From positions 40,264 through 104,263 of the forward strand of contig JALWPK010000257.1 in NCBI GenBank assembly GCA_026995045.1: a stretch of 64,000 nucleotides of DNA. Direction: 5' to 3'. The notes under the pieces are model-generated. The model had not been told where the DNA came from. It was given only the letters and a program-made list of their open reading frames with translations, and ran no database searches. This document shows, in pieces, positions 17,084-28,316 of the stretch (position 1 is its first letter; each line of letters opens with the position of its first letter). A program made the position numbers and the translations under genes. This stretch comes from Gammaproteobacteria bacterium (lineage in GTDB: Bacteria > Pseudomonadota > Gammaproteobacteria > SZUA-229).

Positions 17084-19534
17084 TTAAAACCTGAGCCTGC
17101 GCAAGCGCAGGGAATTGGTAATGACCGAAACCGAACTGAAACTCATCGCGGTCGCCGCAATAATCGGCGACAACAGCAGCCCGAGGAAGGGGTAGAGCAC
17201 GCCGGCGGCAACCGGCACGCCAAGCGCGTTGTAAACAAAGGCAAAGAACAGGTTTTGGCGAATGTTGCGCATTACCGCCTTGCTGAGTTTGCGCGCGCGC
17301 ACGATGCCGCGCAGGTCGCCTTTCACCAGGGTGACGCCAGCGCTTTCCATGGCGACATCAGCGCCGGTTCCCATGGCGATGCCGACATGGGCCTGCGCCA
17401 GCGCCGGCGCATCGTTGATGCCGTCGCCGGCCATGGCGACCGTGCGGCCTTCGGCTTGCAGTTGTTTCACAATGCTGGCTTTCTGATCCGGCAACACTTC
17501 GGCTTCAACCCGGTCGATGCCGAGTTTGCGCGCCACCGCTTCGGCGGTGGTTCGGCTGTCGCCGGTCAGCATCACCACGCTGACGCCGGCCTTGTGTAAA
17601 TCGTTAATGGCTTCAGCCGTGGACGCCTTGATTGGGTCGGCGACGCCAATCAGCCCGGCAGCCTTGTCGTCGATGGCGACAAACATCACGGTCTGGCCTT
17701 CCGCGCGACCGGCTTCGGCTTGTTGCGGCAAGTCGCCTGCATTGATGTTCAGTGCTTCCAGCAGCTTGATGTTGCCAAGCGCCACCTTGTGGCCGTCCAC
17801 TGTGCCGGTAACGCCCTTACCGGTCACGGAGTCAAACGCTTCGGTGGCTGACAGGGTAAGGTTGCGCGCCTCGGCGCCCTGCACAATGGCTTCAGCCAGC
17901 GGGTGTTCGCTGGCGCGCTCCAGGCTGGCGGCGAGCCGCAGCACTTCGTCTTCGCTGAAGCTCTCTGTTGCGACCACGGAAACCAGTTTGGGTTTGCCTT
18001 CGGTCAGCGTGCCGGTTTTGTCGACCACCAGCACATCGACTTTTTCCATGGTTTCCAGCGCTTCGGCGTTTTTAATCAGCACGCCCATGGTCGTGCCTTT
18101 TCCAGTGCCGACCATGATTGACATCGGCGTGGCCAGTCCCAGCGCGCAGGGGCAGGCGATAATCAGCACCGCCACGGCGTTCACCACCGCATGCGCCAGC
18201 CGGGGTTCCGGGCCAATGGTCCACCAGGCGATGAAGGCGATGACGGCAATAATCACCACGATGGGGACAAAGTAGGATGACACCAGGTCGGCGAGTTTCT
18301 GGATTGGCGCGCGCGAACGTTGCGCCTCGGCAACCATGTGTACGATTTGTGACAACAGGGTGTTGGCGCCGATTTTTTCCGCGCGTATGACCAGACTGCC
18401 TGTGCCGTTGACCGTAGCGCCAATCACCTTGTCATCCGCCTGTTTTTCCACCGGGATAGGCTCGCCGGTTACCATCGATTCGTCCACCGGGCTGTTGCCT
18501 TCCAGCACGATGCCGTCGACCGGGATTTTTTCACCAGGGCGAACGCGCAGTTTGTCGCCAACCTTGACCTGCTCCAGTGGAATGTCTTCCTCACTGCCGT
18601 CTTCACGGATGATGCGCGCGATGTTGGGCGCCAGGCCGAGCAGCATTTTGATGGCGCTGTTGGTCTGGCTGCGGGCGCGAAGCTCCAGCACCTGACCGAG
18701 CAATACCAGTGCGGTAATCACGGCAGCGGCTTCAAAGTACACACCGACCAGTCCTTCATCGCTGCGCATCAAGGGCGGGAAAATACCGGGAAACAACAGG
18801 GCAATGGTGCTGTATATCCACGACACCGATACACCGAGGCCAATCAGCGTGAACATGTTCAGGTTCCAGGTTTTGACAGACTGCACGGCGCGAACATAGA
18901 ACGGCCAGCCGCCCCACAATACAACGGGGGTGGCCATTGCGAATTCAATCCACTGTATCACTGACATGGGCAAACCGTCTGGCAGCCAGGATGGCGCCAG
19001 GTCGGCAATCATGGCGAGGAAAAATAACGGAACGGCTAGCGCAGTGCTGACCTGGAAGCGTTTGCGCATATCATCCAGTTCACTGGTGTCTTCTTCTACG
19101 GTAACGGTTTTTGGCTCCAGCGCCATACCGCACTTGGGGCAGGCGCCGGGATGGTCCTGTACGACCTCCGGGTGCATCGGGCAGGTGTATTCCACCTTTG
19201 TGCTGACGGCGACGACGCCTTTTGGCTCCAGCGCCATGCCGCATTTGGGGCAGATGCCAGGGCCGTTCTGTTCGATTTCAGGGTGCATCGGACAGGTGTA
19301 GGTTGTGTCGGCCAGGCTGCATGCGCCGTCTTCGCAGGCCGGGTCAGCATCATCAGCCTGCGGTTTGATATAGTGTTCCGGGTTTGTCCTGAACTTGTCT
19401 TCACAGCCCTGGCTGCAGAAATAATAGTCCTGATGGTTATGATGAACATGGTGTTCACTGTCGGTTGTCACGTCCATGCCACAGACAGGATCTTTCAGGG
19501 CGCTGCTGTGTGTATGACTGGTTTCATCCGGCAT
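17084..19534 (-). CDS. copA: Copper/silver-exporting P1B-type ATPase
   Basis: An 816-residue heavy-metal ATPase exporting Cu(I)/Ag(I) from the cytoplasm. N-terminal modules in order: a His-rich segment and YHS domain ([27 protein letters not shown]), then two heavy-metal-binding repeats (YTCPMHPE...[10 protein letters not shown]) instead of the classic CxxC HMA domain. The core has the TGE loop ([11 protein letters not shown]), the CPC metal site ([14 protein letters not shown]), the phosphorylated Asp ([11 protein letters not shown]) and the [10 protein letters not shown] hinge. The start ATG 19534 follows the sequence AAAGGTGGGACAAA. It is followed by the PII-like gene. No CueR-type dyad was recognised upstream. 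Confidence 0.93.
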   Translation of the reverse strand: MPDETSHTHSSALKDPVCGMDVTTDSEHHVHHNHQDYYFCSQGCEDKFRTNPEHYIKPQADDADPACEDGACSLADTTYTCPMHPEIEQNGPGICPKCGMALEPKGVVAVSTKVEYTCPMHPEVVQDHPGACPKCGMALEPKTVTVEEDTSELDDMRKRFQVSTALAVPLFFLAMIADLAPSWLPDGLPMSVIQWIEFAMATPVVLWGGWPFYVRAVQSVKTWNLNMFTLIGLGVSVSWIYSTIALLFPGIFPPLMRSDEGLVGVYFEAAAVITALVLLGQVLELRARSQTNSAIKMLLGLAPNIARIIREDGSEEDIPLEQVKVGDKLRVRPGEKIPVDGIVLEGNSPVDESMVTGEPIPVEKQADDKVIGATVNGTGSLVIRAEKIGANTLLSQIVHMVAEAQRSRAPIQKLADLVSSYFVPIVVIIAVIAFIAWWTIGPEPRLAHAVVNAVAVLIIACPCALGLATPMSIMVGTGKGTTMGVLIKNAEALETMEKVDVLVVDKTGTLTEGKPKLVSVVATESFSEDEVLRLAASLERASEHPLAEAIVQGAEARNLTLSATEAFDSVTGKGVTGTVDGHKVALGNIKLLEALNINAGDLPQQAEAGRAEGQTVMFVAIDDKAAGLIGVADPIKASTAEAINDLHKAGVSVVMLTGDSRTTAEAVARKLGIDRVEAEVLPDQKASIVKQLQAEGRTVAMAGDGINDAPALAQAHVGIAMGTGADVAMESAGVTLVKGDLRGIVRARKLSKAVMRNIRQNLFFAFVYNALGVPVAAGVLYPFLGLLLSPIIAATAMSFSSVSVITNSLRLRRLRF

Positions 19535-19773
19535 TTTGTCCCACCTTTGTGTTGTTTGATTGTGCTTTGTTTTTTAGAACTTGAGAGATTTTTTCAGTTC
19601 ACATTTGGTTGCTGTTCGCGAAAAGTAATTCACCATCGATGGTAAAATCGTATGTATTGTTGTGCCTCCGGATACGGGTTTTGCGTGTATAGCTGGTAAT
19701 ATGCAAGCTTTTTTCGAACACACGCCGCCGGTAGATGGAACGTCCCTGTCCAGGTTGGCAGGAGTCTTCCATA

Positions 19774-20370
19774 TTATTTACCGAAGGTTTTACGTATGTA
19801 TTCCAGAACCCGGTCAATATCAGCCTCGGTCAGATTCGGGTTGCCGCCTTTGGGAGGCATCGCCATGACCGAGCCGGGACTTTGAAAGCCATTGATGATA
19901 TGGTCTTTCAATACGCTGTCTGATTTGCTCAGGCGTCCACTGCTGTCATTGAAGTCAGGAACGCCGGGGAATGCGCCGGCGCCGTCTGTAGCGTGACAGG
20001 AGATACAGGTCTTGTTGAACGTATCCTTGCCGGTGGCGTCGGTGCTGACTCTGGCTACTACCTGGGTCGAACCACTGGATACCGCCTTGGTGTTGGATGC
20101 CTGCAGGAAAGTGATCACGTCACGCGCTTCCTGACCGGTCAGCCCGCCACGTACACGCATATGGAAGGTGGTGGTTATCCACTGGTCATCACGAAGTTCC
20201 TTGGGGCCGCGGACATTGTGACAACGGTTGCAGTTATCGGCCCATATTCTGGAGCCATTGGAAAAGTTACCGGCTTCAGGATAGTCAGCGGACAGGCTGG
20301 CGGTTGAGGCGATCAACAGGGTGCTGACAATGGCGCAGATAATAGTGTGTTTTGAATGATTGGTTTTCAT
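19774..20370 (-). CDS. Secreted dihaem cytochrome c
   Basis: A 198-residue periplasmic protein with a signal peptide (IICAIVSTLLIASTASLSA) and two c-type haem sites, CNRCH (about residues 47-51) and CISCH (about 130-134). The second domain ends in the class-I pattern MAMPPKGGNPNLTEADIDRVLEYIR, with a candidate Met ligand. It is an electron carrier; partners are unknown. ATG 20370 follows GAGGAATATT. It lies directly after the porin gene (12-base gap) on the same strand, so the two form an operon upstream of copA. Confidence 0.9.
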   Translation of the reverse strand: MKTNHSKHTIICAIVSTLLIASTASLSADYPEAGNFSNGSRIWADNCNRCHNVRGPKELRDDQWITTTFHMRVRGGLTGQEARDVITFLQASNTKAVSSGSTQVVARVSTDATGKDTFNKTCISCHATDGAGAFPGVPDFNDSSGRLSKSDSVLKDHIINGFQSPGSVMAMPPKGGNPNLTEADIDRVLEYIRKTFGK

Positions 20371-20381
20371 AATATTCCTCC

Positions 20382-21644
20382 TCAGAAACCGTACGCCAGT
20401 TGCAGCAACCAGCGATTGTCAGCATCAAGACCGGCGTTGGGGTTGTCGTTGGACTCATAACCCAGCTTGCCGACGAAGTTGTTGGTGAACAGATAATTGA
20501 AACCGAGAGCGGTTTGCTGAATATCTCTGGCTGTTCCCGGGCTGTCGAAATCGGTGTAGCGAACCACCGCCTCGTATTTCGCGCCGGGGAACTTGTAGGC
20601 AAGCTGCGCATACCAGGTTTGCCAGGTCGCGGCTTCTATATCGAAGCCGCCAATATTGGTTCCGCCCAGTTCGGATTTGACATATTCATAGCGTACATCC
20701 ATCTCCTTGTTTCGCCAGGAGACATCCATGCCGGTAACATCGTAGGTGCTGGCGGCAAAGGTGGTTGTATCCAGGTCAGGTGGCATGGTGATGGTAAAAA
20801 GCGACGTATCAAGATCTTCGTATTCGGTTACACTTGCCTTGCCACTGAGAAAAGACACACCGATTTCCAGCGACGGCATGGGCAGGATGCCAAAGCGGCC
20901 ACCGAATACTTTTTCACTGTCACGGTCAGCGCCAAAACCCTCGGCCTCAATACCATCGTATTCGATTGTATCGACAGCGCCGGCTCCGTCATCTTCGACT
21001 TCCGCTTTCAGCTCAGGGCCATTTCCGATGTAGATGGCATAGTTGGCTTTCATACCGCCAACGTGGAAGCCACCGCGAAGTTGTATGCCCATGTCTGACA
21101 CTGGCGCGGCGCCATCATGACCAAAGCCTGGCGGCGCCGATGGCATTTTATTGATCCATGAAGGGTGCATGTTCTGGCGGAACTGTCCGACAGGACTGAG
21201 AAATCGCCCGGCGACCAGTATCATGTTGTCATTGACGAACCAGTCAATCGTCATGTATTCAAGGTTGGTTTCGGTTTCACCATTTTCAGCTACTTCAAAT
21301 TCCAGTTCAGACTCAAGCATGACAATGTCACGGTACTGGTAGTGGAAGATCGGGGAGAACGAACCGACAGTAAAACTGCCGTTGTCGCCGGCCGCATCGG
21401 TTTTAACAAAGCCAACATCGGTGTAACCCGCCATATGCACCAGGGTGTTCGGGTTTTTCCACTCGGCGGCCTGCTGGACTTCACTGTTCAGCGCAGTGAC
21501 CTGGCGTTGCAGCGCATCGATTTGCTGTTGCAGTTCAGCGTTGCTGGCGTCGGCGCCGGCGATGCCGCTTGCCCCGAAGGACACGGAGGCGGCCAGTGCG
21601 GTAACCAACGCTTTTTTTCTGCATGAATGACATGAATGCTTCAT
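20382..21644 (-). CDS. Outer-membrane porin with N-terminal coiled coil
   Basis: About 420 residues. A signal peptide (ALVTALAASVSFGASGIAGA) is followed by a heptad stretch (AELQQQIDALQRQVTALNSE) typical of trimeric porins, then alternating amphipathic strands and a C-terminal Phe (LLQLAYGF), the outer-membrane assembly signal. The chosen start is ATG 21644 (MKHSCHSCRKKALV) behind CAGGAGTGAATATC, not the track start at 21737. The substrate is not evident; phosphate-selective or DcaP-like porins are the nearest impressions. It is co-transcribed with the dihaem cytochrome c. Confidence 0.8.
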   Translation of the reverse strand: MKHSCHSCRKKALVTALAASVSFGASGIAGADASNAELQQQIDALQRQVTALNSEVQQAAEWKNPNTLVHMAGYTDVGFVKTDAAGDNGSFTVGSFSPIFHYQYRDIVMLESELEFEVAENGETETNLEYMTIDWFVNDNMILVAGRFLSPVGQFRQNMHPSWINKMPSAPPGFGHDGAAPVSDMGIQLRGGFHVGGMKANYAIYIGNGPELKAEVEDDGAGAVDTIEYDGIEAEGFGADRDSEKVFGGRFGILPMPSLEIGVSFLSGKASVTEYEDLDTSLFTITMPPDLDTTTFAASTYDVTGMDVSWRNKEMDVRYEYVKSELGGTNIGGFDIEAATWQTWYAQLAYKFPGAKYEAVVRYTDFDSPGTARDIQQTALGFNYLFTNNFVGKLGYESNDNPNAGLDADNRWLLQLAYGF

Positions 21645-21761
21645 GATATTCACTCCTGTTTCAGTTGAATAAAGGGCTTTGAAAATCTTGTTATGCCGGT
21701 AAAAACGCGGCGACGCATTTCGCGTGATGCGCAACATCAGGCTGCAAAAGCAGCGAGGGAA

Positions 21762-22172
21762 TCAGATGATGGGGGGAATGATATCAGGCTCGATATCGCG
21801 GCTGTGATAGTCGGCCAGGGTGAAAGCTGTAAAGATGCTGCGCATGTGGCTGTTGCTGTAGTAGGCGGCAGGTAAAATAGCAGCACTGTGCTGGCTGCCG
21901 GAATTTTGGCAGGCAACGCCGGCGTCACAGTTGCAATCGCCATTGCCATCGCAGTGCGCGCAGCAAGGTTTGTTGACCTGTGTTTGTAGAGCGACGGTGG
22001 TCACGGCATGGCGGTGTGCGCCATTGTCATGCTGCATTTCGCCTATGGTTTCGTGGCTGCAGTGTCCGCTGTCCGCCTGCAACCGGGGGGAATAGGCATA
22101 CGAAGCAAGCGGCAGCCCTGTCAGTGTCAGGGTAAGCAACCAGCACAGAATAATGTGGGCGCGCCTGTTCAT
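21762..22172 (-). CDS. Small Cys/His-rich periplasmic protein (first copy)
   Basis: A 136-residue protein with a signal peptide (ILCWLLTLTLTGLPLASYA). The mature part has clusters of possible metal ligands: HCSHETIGEMQHDNGAHRHA, then CCAHCDGNGDCNCDAGVAC. No enzyme motif is seen. Similar small Cys/His-rich proteins sit in copper-resistance operons, where they bind or chaperone Cu(I); this role is inference from context with cusCBA and copA. It lies 283 bases downstream of cusA behind its own FNR-type promoter, so it is probably transcribed separately. A related Cys-rich gene lies on the other side of cusCBA (28317-28706). Confidence 0.7.
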   Translation of the reverse strand: MNRRAHIILCWLLTLTLTGLPLASYAYSPRLQADSGHCSHETIGEMQHDNGAHRHAVTTVALQTQVNKPCCAHCDGNGDCNCDAGVACQNSGSQHSAAILPAAYYSNSHMRSIFTAFTLADYHSRDIEPDIIPPII

Positions 22173-22219
22173 GTGGTTTATGTGTTTCCCGTTAATGGAA
22201 AATTCAAGTCTGTAAATCG

Positions 22220-22263
22220 ATTGTAGTCACATGCGATACTGGCAGCTTGACCTGTATCAAGCT
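22220..22263 (-). promoter_or_regulatory. FNR/CRP-type palindrome and -10 before the Cys/His-rich gene
   Basis: AGCTTGA-CCTGTA-TCAAGCT (22244-22263) is a perfect 7-bp inverted repeat whose core TTGACCTGTATCAA differs by one base from the box at 2045. On the minus strand TACAAT (22225-22220) is a good -10, giving a start near 22213 and a site centre near -40.5, the same geometry as the sulfur operon promoter. Confidence 0.7.
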
Positions 22264-22455
22264 TACTCCTTTCTGTTCAAGGTAATAACATTGAATATCA
22301 AGAGGTTATTTTGCTCAGCACCAGCTTGCTTTACCTTGACCGTGATCACGCCATTCGGTATGGCGCTGCCGGCAATCCCGCCTCAGTTCGACAACCCGAA
22401 TTTGCTTGTCATAAGTTCATTCGCAGCACGTTGCTGAAATGGTCAATCCTGATTG

Positions 22456-25400
22456 TCATGCGCGCATGTTATTGCCTTGGTGCGCTTTCTTCAGGCCAAT
22501 CTGTTTCCACAACAGAAATACCGCCGGAATCACCACCAGCGTCAGAATGGTGGCGCTGATCATGCCGCCGACCATGGGCGCTGCGATGCGCCGCATCACT
22601 TCCGAACCGGCGCCGCCGCCCAGCATAATCGGCAGCAAGCCGGCGATGATGGCGGCTACCGTCATCATGATGGGGCGCACGCGCATCAGCGCGCCATCGA
22701 TGACCGCCGAGCGGATTTCATCGGTGGTGAGGTCGACGTTTTTGCGCAAGGCTTCATCCTTGTGCTGCTGCAGCGCCTGATTCAGGTACACCAGCATCAC
22801 CACGCCGATTTCCACCGCCACCCCGGCGAGCGCGATGAAGCCCACGCCGACAGCGACCGACAGGTTGTAATCCAGCAAATACAGCAGCCAGAAGCCGCCG
22901 ATCAGCGCCATCGGCAAGGTGCCCATGATGATGAGCACTTCGGTCAGGTTGCGGAAGTTGAGGTAGAGCAACAGAATGATAATCACCAGCGTCACCGGCA
23001 CCACCGTGCTCAGGCGTTCGATGGCGCGCAGCATGAATTCATACTGCCCGGACCACGACACGGAATAACCCGGCGGCAGGTCGACCTTGTCGGCCACCAC
23101 CTGACGCGCTTCCTGCACATAGGAGCCCAGGTCGCGGCCTTCGATGTCGATATAAATCCAGCCGTTGAGGCGGGCGTTTTCGGTTTTGATTAAACCGGGG
23201 CCGCTTTCGATGCGTATGTCGGCGACTTCGGCGAGTGAAATGTGCGCGCCGGTTGGCGTAATCAACGGCAGGTTGCGCAGTTTTTCCAGCGAGTCGCGCA
23301 CATCGCGCGGGTAGCGCACGTTAATCGGGTAACGCTCCAGGCCTTCCACTGTCATCGCGACTTTCATGCCGCCGATGGCGGAGCGCACTACTTCCTGAAT
23401 GTCTTCAATATTCAATGCAAACCGTGACGCCGCCACGCGATCAATATCGACCGTGACATAGCGCCCACCGGCGACGCGTTCAGCATAAACCGACACGGTG
23501 CCGGGAACATTGTTGAGGGCTTCTTCTATCTGCTTGCCGATTTCCTCGATTTTTTCCAGGCTGGGACCGGCCACCTTGACGCCGACCGGAGTCTTGATGC
23601 CGGTGGCCAGCATGTCGATGCGGTTCTTGATGGGCATTACCCAGGCATTGGTCAGGCCGGGATACTGCACCAGCGCGTCCAGCTCCTGCTTGAGTTTGCT
23701 CATGGTCATGCCTTCGCGCCATTCTTCTTTGGGTTTGAGCAGAATGGTGGTTTCAATCATGGTCAGCGGCGCCGGGTCGGTCGCCGATTCGGCGCGGCCG
23801 ACCTTGCCGAACACGCGTTTGACTTCCGGCACGGTTGTAATCAGGCGGTCGGTTTGTTGCAGTATTTCCTGCGCCTTGCCAGCCGATACCGCCGGGAATG
23901 CGCTGGGCATGTACAGCAAATCGCCTTCATCCAGGTCGGGCATGAATTCGGAACCCAGTTGCGTGAGCGGCCAGACGCCTGCCACCAGCACAACCAGGCT
24001 GACCGCCAGCACGGTTTTCGGCGCTTTCAGCACCGCATTGATGAACGGGCGATAACCGGCAATCAGAAAGCGGTTGACCGGGTTTTTGTGTTCGGGCGTG
24101 ATGTGGCCGCGAATAAAGTAACCCATTAACACCGGCGCCAGCGTGATGGACAGGAAAGCCGCGCCCGCCATGGCGAAGGTTTTGGTGTAGGCCAGCGGCG
24201 CAAACATGCGGCCTTCCTGCGCCTCCAGGGTGAACACCGGCAGGAAGCTGAGGGTGATAATCAGCAGCGAGAAAAACAGCGGCGGCCCGACTTCCACCGC
24301 CGCCTGACGCATCACCTGCCATCGGTTTTCGTCGGTGACTTCGGTATGCTCCATGTGCTTGTGCACGTTTTCAATCATCACAATGGCGGCGTCGACCATG
24401 GCGCCAATCGCAATCGCAATGCCGCCCAGCGACATGATGTTGGCGTTGATGCCCATATGTTGCATCACGATAAAAGCAATCAGGATGCCGACCGGCAGTG
24501 ACAGAATCACCACCAGCGCAGAGCGAAGGTGGAACAGGAAAATGGCGCACACCACCGCCACCACGATAAACTCTTCAATCAGCTTGTGGTTAAGATTTTC
24601 CACCGCACGCTTGATGAGCGCGGAGCGGTCGTAGGTTTCGACAATCTCGACGCCTTCCGGCAGGCTGCGCGACAGTTCTTCCAGCTTGGCCTTGGCGGCG
24701 TTGATGGTGGTGAGCGCGTTTTCGCCGAAGCGCATCACGATAACGCCGCCAACCACTTCGCCTTCGCCGTCCAGTTCGGCGATGCCGCGCCGCAGTTGCG
24801 GGCCGAGGCGGATTTGCGCCACGTCCTTGAGTAGAATCGGCGTGCCGTCATCGTTGACGCCCAACGGAATGTGTTTCAGGTCATCCAGCGAATCGACATA
24901 GCCGGTGGCGCGAATCATGTATTCGGCTTCCGCCAGTTCGACCACCGAGCCGCCGGTTTCCTGGTTGCCGCGTTTGATGGCCATTTTCACTTTGGACAAT
25001 GGCAGGTTATAGGCGCGCAAACTGTCCGGGTCGATGACGACCTGATACTGTTTCACCATGCCGCCGATGGTGACCACTTCGGATACACCGGGGACAGTTT
25101 GCAGCTCGTATTTCAGAAACCAGTCCTGCAGGCTGCGCAGTTGCGCCAGGTCGTTGTTGCCGGTGCGATCCACCAGCGCATATTCGTATACCCAGCCGAC
25201 GCCGGTGGCGTCCGGCCCCAGTTCCGGGCGCGCGGCGGCGGGCAGTTTGCTTGACACCTGACTCAAATATTCCAGCACGCGTGAACGCGCCCAGTACAAA
25301 TCGGCGCCGTCTTCAAAGATGACGTACACATACGAGTCGCCAAAGAAGGAATAACCGCGCACGTTAATCGCCTTGGGCACCGACAGCATGGCGGTGGTGA

Positions 25401-25605
25401 GCGGGTAGGTGACCTGATCCTCCACCACCTGCGGCGCCTGGCCGGGGAAGGAGGTTTTGATAATCACCTGCACGTCGGACAAGTCCGGCAGCGCATCCAG
25501 CGGCGTCTGTTTTACCGAGTACACACCAATGCCGACCAGAATCAGCGTCAGCATGATGACCATGAACCGGTTTTGAACCGACCAGTCAATCAGTTTTGCA
25601 ATCAT
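22456..25605 (-). CDS. cusA: Cu/Ag efflux RND pump CusA
   Basis: A 1049-residue heavy-metal RND transporter, the inner-membrane proton-driven part of a CusCBA tripartite pump. It begins with the usual helix [19 protein letters not shown]. The HME-RND signature is visible in [29 protein letters not shown], which holds the proton-relay acidic residues in TM4, and in [20 protein letters not shown]. The Met of [15 protein letters not shown] corresponds to one of the CusA methionines that bind Cu(I)/Ag(I), supporting monovalent metal specificity. Its start overlaps the cusB stop (TAATG). Confidence 0.94.
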   Translation of the reverse strand: MIAKLIDWSVQNRFMVIMLTLILVGIGVYSVKQTPLDALPDLSDVQVIIKTSFPGQAPQVVEDQVTYPLTTAMLSVPKAINVRGYSFFGDSYVYVIFEDGADLYWARSRVLEYLSQVSSKLPAAARPELGPDATGVGWVYEYALVDRTGNNDLAQLRSLQDWFLKYELQTVPGVSEVVTIGGMVKQYQVVIDPDSLRAYNLPLSKVKMAIKRGNQETGGSVVELAEAEYMIRATGYVDSLDDLKHIPLGVNDDGTPILLKDVAQIRLGPQLRRGIAELDGEGEVVGGVIVMRFGENALTTINAAKAKLEELSRSLPEGVEIVETYDRSALIKRAVENLNHKLIEEFIVVAVVCAIFLFHLRSALVVILSLPVGILIAFIVMQHMGINANIMSLGGIAIAIGAMVDAAIVMIENVHKHMEHTEVTDENRWQVMRQAAVEVGPPLFFSLLIITLSFLPVFTLEAQEGRMFAPLAYTKTFAMAGAAFLSITLAPVLMGYFIRGHITPEHKNPVNRFLIAGYRPFINAVLKAPKTVLAVSLVVLVAGVWPLTQLGSEFMPDLDEGDLLYMPSAFPAVSAGKAQEILQQTDRLITTVPEVKRVFGKVGRAESATDPAPLTMIETTILLKPKEEWREGMTMSKLKQELDALVQYPGLTNAWVMPIKNRIDMLATGIKTPVGVKVAGPSLEKIEEIGKQIEEALNNVPGTVSVYAERVAGGRYVTVDIDRVAASRFALNIEDIQEVVRSAIGGMKVAMTVEGLERYPINVRYPRDVRDSLEKLRNLPLITPTGAHISLAEVADIRIESGPGLIKTENARLNGWIYIDIEGRDLGSYVQEARQVVADKVDLPPGYSVSWSGQYEFMLRAIERLSTVVPVTLVIIILLLYLNFRNLTEVLIIMGTLPMALIGGFWLLYLLDYNLSVAVGVGFIALAGVAVEIGVVMLVYLNQALQQHKDEALRKNVDLTTDEIRSAVIDGALMRVRPIMMTVAAIIAGLLPIMLGGGAGSEVMRRIAAPMVGGMISATILTLVVIPAVFLLWKQIGLKKAHQGNNMRA

Positions 25606-26948
25606 TATTCAGCCTCCGCGCCCTGTATGTTGCCGGACATGTCGCTGGTCTTGACCACGCCGGTTCCGCTGGTGGTTTTGGCGGCGTCCATAGCGCTCAT
25701 GTCCCTGTCTGCGCTGTCGCTGGGTTGCGGTTCGCTCATGCGCATCAGGCTGGCGCGCATGCTGGCTTCGGAATCAATCAGGAACTGACCGGAAACCACA
25801 ATTTTCTCGCCATCGCTTAGGCCCTGTTTGATTTCCACATAGTCGCCGCTTTCGATGCCGGACACCACTTCGCGCGCTTCAAACTTGCCGTCGCCCAATG
25901 CGATGATGACGCGCTCGCTGCGGCCGGTGCGAATCAGCGCTTCGATTGGAATGACAATAACGTCTTCCTTGGCGCCACCGTAAATCTTGACGTTGGCGTA
26001 CATGTTGGGTTTAAGTCTTTCACCGGGGTTGTCAAAGCGCAGTCGCACCTTGAGCGTGCGGGTTTTGGGGTCGAGGCTGGGATAAATATATTCCACCTTT
26101 CCTTCCCAGACTTCACCGGGAATAAACGACATGCGTACTTCCGCTGGCTGACCCTGTTTTACCCAGTCGACCTGACGCTCGAATACTTCCGCCAGCACCC
26201 ACACGCTGGACAGGTCACCCAGCGTCATCACACGCATGGACGGTTTGACATACATGCCTTCGCGCACCGGCAGGGTGGAGACAACGCCATCCTGCGGCGC
26301 ATAAATGGAAATGCGTTGTTGCACTTTTTTGCTGCGTTGCAGGTGGTTGATCTGACTGCTGGACACCCCCAGTGCGGAAAGGCGCTCCCTGGAAGCCCGT
26401 ATCAGACCCTTGTTACCGGAAGACAGGGCGGTGACAAATTCTTCCTGCGCATTCACCAGTTCCGGTGAATACAGATCGAACAGGCGTTCGCCTTTTTTGA
26501 CGCGCTCGCCTTCCGAGCGCACCACCAGGTCTTCTATCCAGCCGGATGTGCGCAGGTGGATATGACTCACGCGGGATTCGTCATAGTCGACATAACCCAC
26601 AGTGTCGATGCCGCGCCACAGCCGCGTCAGTTCCGCGCGCGCTGTGCGCACGCCAAGGTTCTGCACCACGGCGGGTGAAATGGTGACGGTGCTGCCGCCA
26701 TCGTCTTCGCCCGCATATACCGGAATCAAATCCATGCCCATCGGTGATTTACCGGGCTTGTCGCGACGGTAGTTGGGATCCATCGGCGCCACCCAGTAAA
26801 GAATTTCCTTTTCTTTTTCAGCGGCGGCCTGTTTGGCCATCGGCAGACTGACGCCTGTTAGCAGAGCGGCCAGTACGGCGGTTTTGAGGCTGTTGAATGC
26901 AAACCGGGTAATGCGCTTGTTTGTGTTGGGTGTGATTGTCGGATGCAT
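25605..26948 (-). CDS. cusB: Cu/Ag efflux periplasmic adaptor CusB
   Basis: A 447-residue membrane-fusion protein joining CusA to the outer-membrane channel. After a signal region ([18 protein letters not shown]) comes a heavy-metal-binding domain, [20 protein letters not shown], with the Met-rich end GMDLIPVY typical of CusB. The barrel-sandwich and hairpin parts follow ([40 protein letters not shown]). The C-terminus carries additional Met residues ([16 protein letters not shown]), possible metal sites. It lies between cusC (2-base gap) and cusA (overlap). Confidence 0.93.
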   Translation of the reverse strand: MHPTITPNTNKRITRFAFNSLKTAVLAALLTGVSLPMAKQAAAEKEKEILYWVAPMDPNYRRDKPGKSPMGMDLIPVYAGEDDGGSTVTISPAVVQNLGVRTARAELTRLWRGIDTVGYVDYDESRVSHIHLRTSGWIEDLVVRSEGERVKKGERLFDLYSPELVNAQEEFVTALSSGNKGLIRASRERLSALGVSSSQINHLQRSKKVQQRISIYAPQDGVVSTLPVREGMYVKPSMRVMTLGDLSSVWVLAEVFERQVDWVKQGQPAEVRMSFIPGEVWEGKVEYIYPSLDPKTRTLKVRLRFDNPGERLKPNMYANVKIYGGAKEDVIVIPIEALIRTGRSERVIIALGDGKFEAREVVSGIESGDYVEIKQGLSDGEKIVVSGQFLIDSEASMRASLMRMSEPQPSDSADRDMSAMDAAKTTSGTGVVKTSDMSGNIQGAEAE

Positions 26949-26950
26949 GG

Positions 26951-28225
26951 TTATTCTCCAGTAATGTACAGCAGACGCGCCTGGGCGATGGCCTTGTCGA
27001 CGCGTACGCGTAATTCGTTGAGGCGCACTTCCAGTTCGGTGATTTGCGCGCGCATTAAAGTGGTAAATTCAGTGACGCCGCTCTGGTAGGCGTTGAGCGC
27101 AGCTTCAGAGTTTTTGCGCGCCGAGCGGATGAGAGAGTCGTGATACAACTGCTCACGCTCGGCTGCGCGTTCGTACATGGCCTTGCTTTTTTCATACAGG
27201 CTTTTCAGCATGCGCAGTTTGTCATCCAGCCTGAAACGCGCGGCGCGAACCTGTTGTTCCCGGGCGGCAACTTTTTTGTCCTGCCGGTTTTCGGTAAACA
27301 GCGGAATGTCCATGGTCACCATCGCCGCCATCAGGTCATTGCGCTGTGTGCCGTCCGGGTTGTCGCCAAAACGTTTGCGGTATTCGATGAAGGCGTTATA
27401 ACCGGGGCGGTAATCCTGCTTCGCCATTTCGGTCATCTTGCGCGCGGCGGCGACTTCATCGGTTTGCGCCACAATCATCGGGTGTTGCGTAATGATGTTG
27501 TTAATGTCGCTAAACCGGGGTTCGGGCAGTTGTGGGAACAAGGTGTCCAGCGGTTGCCAAGCGGCGTCGCCTATCCATTGCGCCAGCACAGCGCGGTATT
27601 GATCCTGCTTGCTCAGGATTTTGGTGTAGCGGTCGTCGAGGCGTGACAGCTCCAGGTCGGCGCGAATCACATCCTGCTGGTTGGCGCGTCCGGCGGCGTA
27701 CTGGTCTTCGGTAATCTTCACCAGCTTGCTGAACAGTTTTTTGGTGTCCAGCACCACCTCGGCGGCGCGCACTTCGTAGTAGAGATTGAGGTAAGCCTCG
27801 CGCAGGTCGCGCAGGATTTTGCGGCGCGCATCCTCGGCGCGGGCTTGCGCGGCGCGCGCCTTGATGCGGTTTTGTTCCAATTTGATATCCAGCATATCGC
27901 CGCGCGGGAACTGCTGCTGAATGCCCAGGCGTAATTGCGTGGTCGGGTTTTCTTTTATGTCAAAAGAATCCAGTGGCACGTTGAACATGCCCAGGCGGAA
28001 TTTGGGGTCGGGTAATGTGCCGGAAGCGATCGATTCGTTCTCCAGCGCCCTGGCGGTGGATAGCTGACTATTAATCAGTGGGTCGGCTTGCACGGCCAGT
28101 TTCTCAGCCTGGGACAGACTCAGTTGAGCGATGTCAGTCGCTGAATAAAGGCTTGTAGACAGCAGCATGCCGCCAACCAGCACCACTGCGCGACGGATAA
28201 CATTATTGTTTTTACCTGCATACAT
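26951..28225 (-). CDS. cusC: Cu/Ag efflux outer-membrane channel (TolC family) CusC
   Basis: A 424-residue TolC-family outer-membrane factor. The signal peptide is AVVLVGGMLLSTSLYSA; two outer-membrane-efflux repeats of long helices follow, e.g. ARRKILRDLREAYLNLYYEV and the C-terminal half SLIRSARKNSEAALNAYQSG. ATG 28225 has a good ribosome site (GAGGTGACCTGT) and is preferred to the track start at 28276. No lipobox Cys is seen, unlike E. coli CusC. It is first in the cusCBA operon; the small Cys-rich gene precedes it by about 90 bases. Confidence 0.92.
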   Translation of the reverse strand: MYAGKNNNVIRRAVVLVGGMLLSTSLYSATDIAQLSLSQAEKLAVQADPLINSQLSTARALENESIASGTLPDPKFRLGMFNVPLDSFDIKENPTTQLRLGIQQQFPRGDMLDIKLEQNRIKARAAQARAEDARRKILRDLREAYLNLYYEVRAAEVVLDTKKLFSKLVKITEDQYAAGRANQQDVIRADLELSRLDDRYTKILSKQDQYRAVLAQWIGDAAWQPLDTLFPQLPEPRFSDINNIITQHPMIVAQTDEVAAARKMTEMAKQDYRPGYNAFIEYRKRFGDNPDGTQRNDLMAAMVTMDIPLFTENRQDKKVAAREQQVRAARFRLDDKLRMLKSLYEKSKAMYERAAEREQLYHDSLIRSARKNSEAALNAYQSGVTEFTTLMRAQITELEVRLNELRVRVDKAIAQARLLYITGE

Positions 28226-28316
28226 ACAGGTCACCTCATGATTGACAAATACCGAAATACAGACGCAATGCGTCATCTGCCTGCATCACACAGGCGTTGA
28301 TGAATTCAGTCGGTAA

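Noticed and set aside
22321-22360. TTGACCGTGATCACG as a further FNR or MerR-type site
   Set aside because: The second half-site is poor and no promoter with suitable spacing was found.
22456-23193. Large plus-strand ORF over the cusA 3' end
   Set aside because: His/Gln-rich shadow of a conserved RND gene; no ribosome site.
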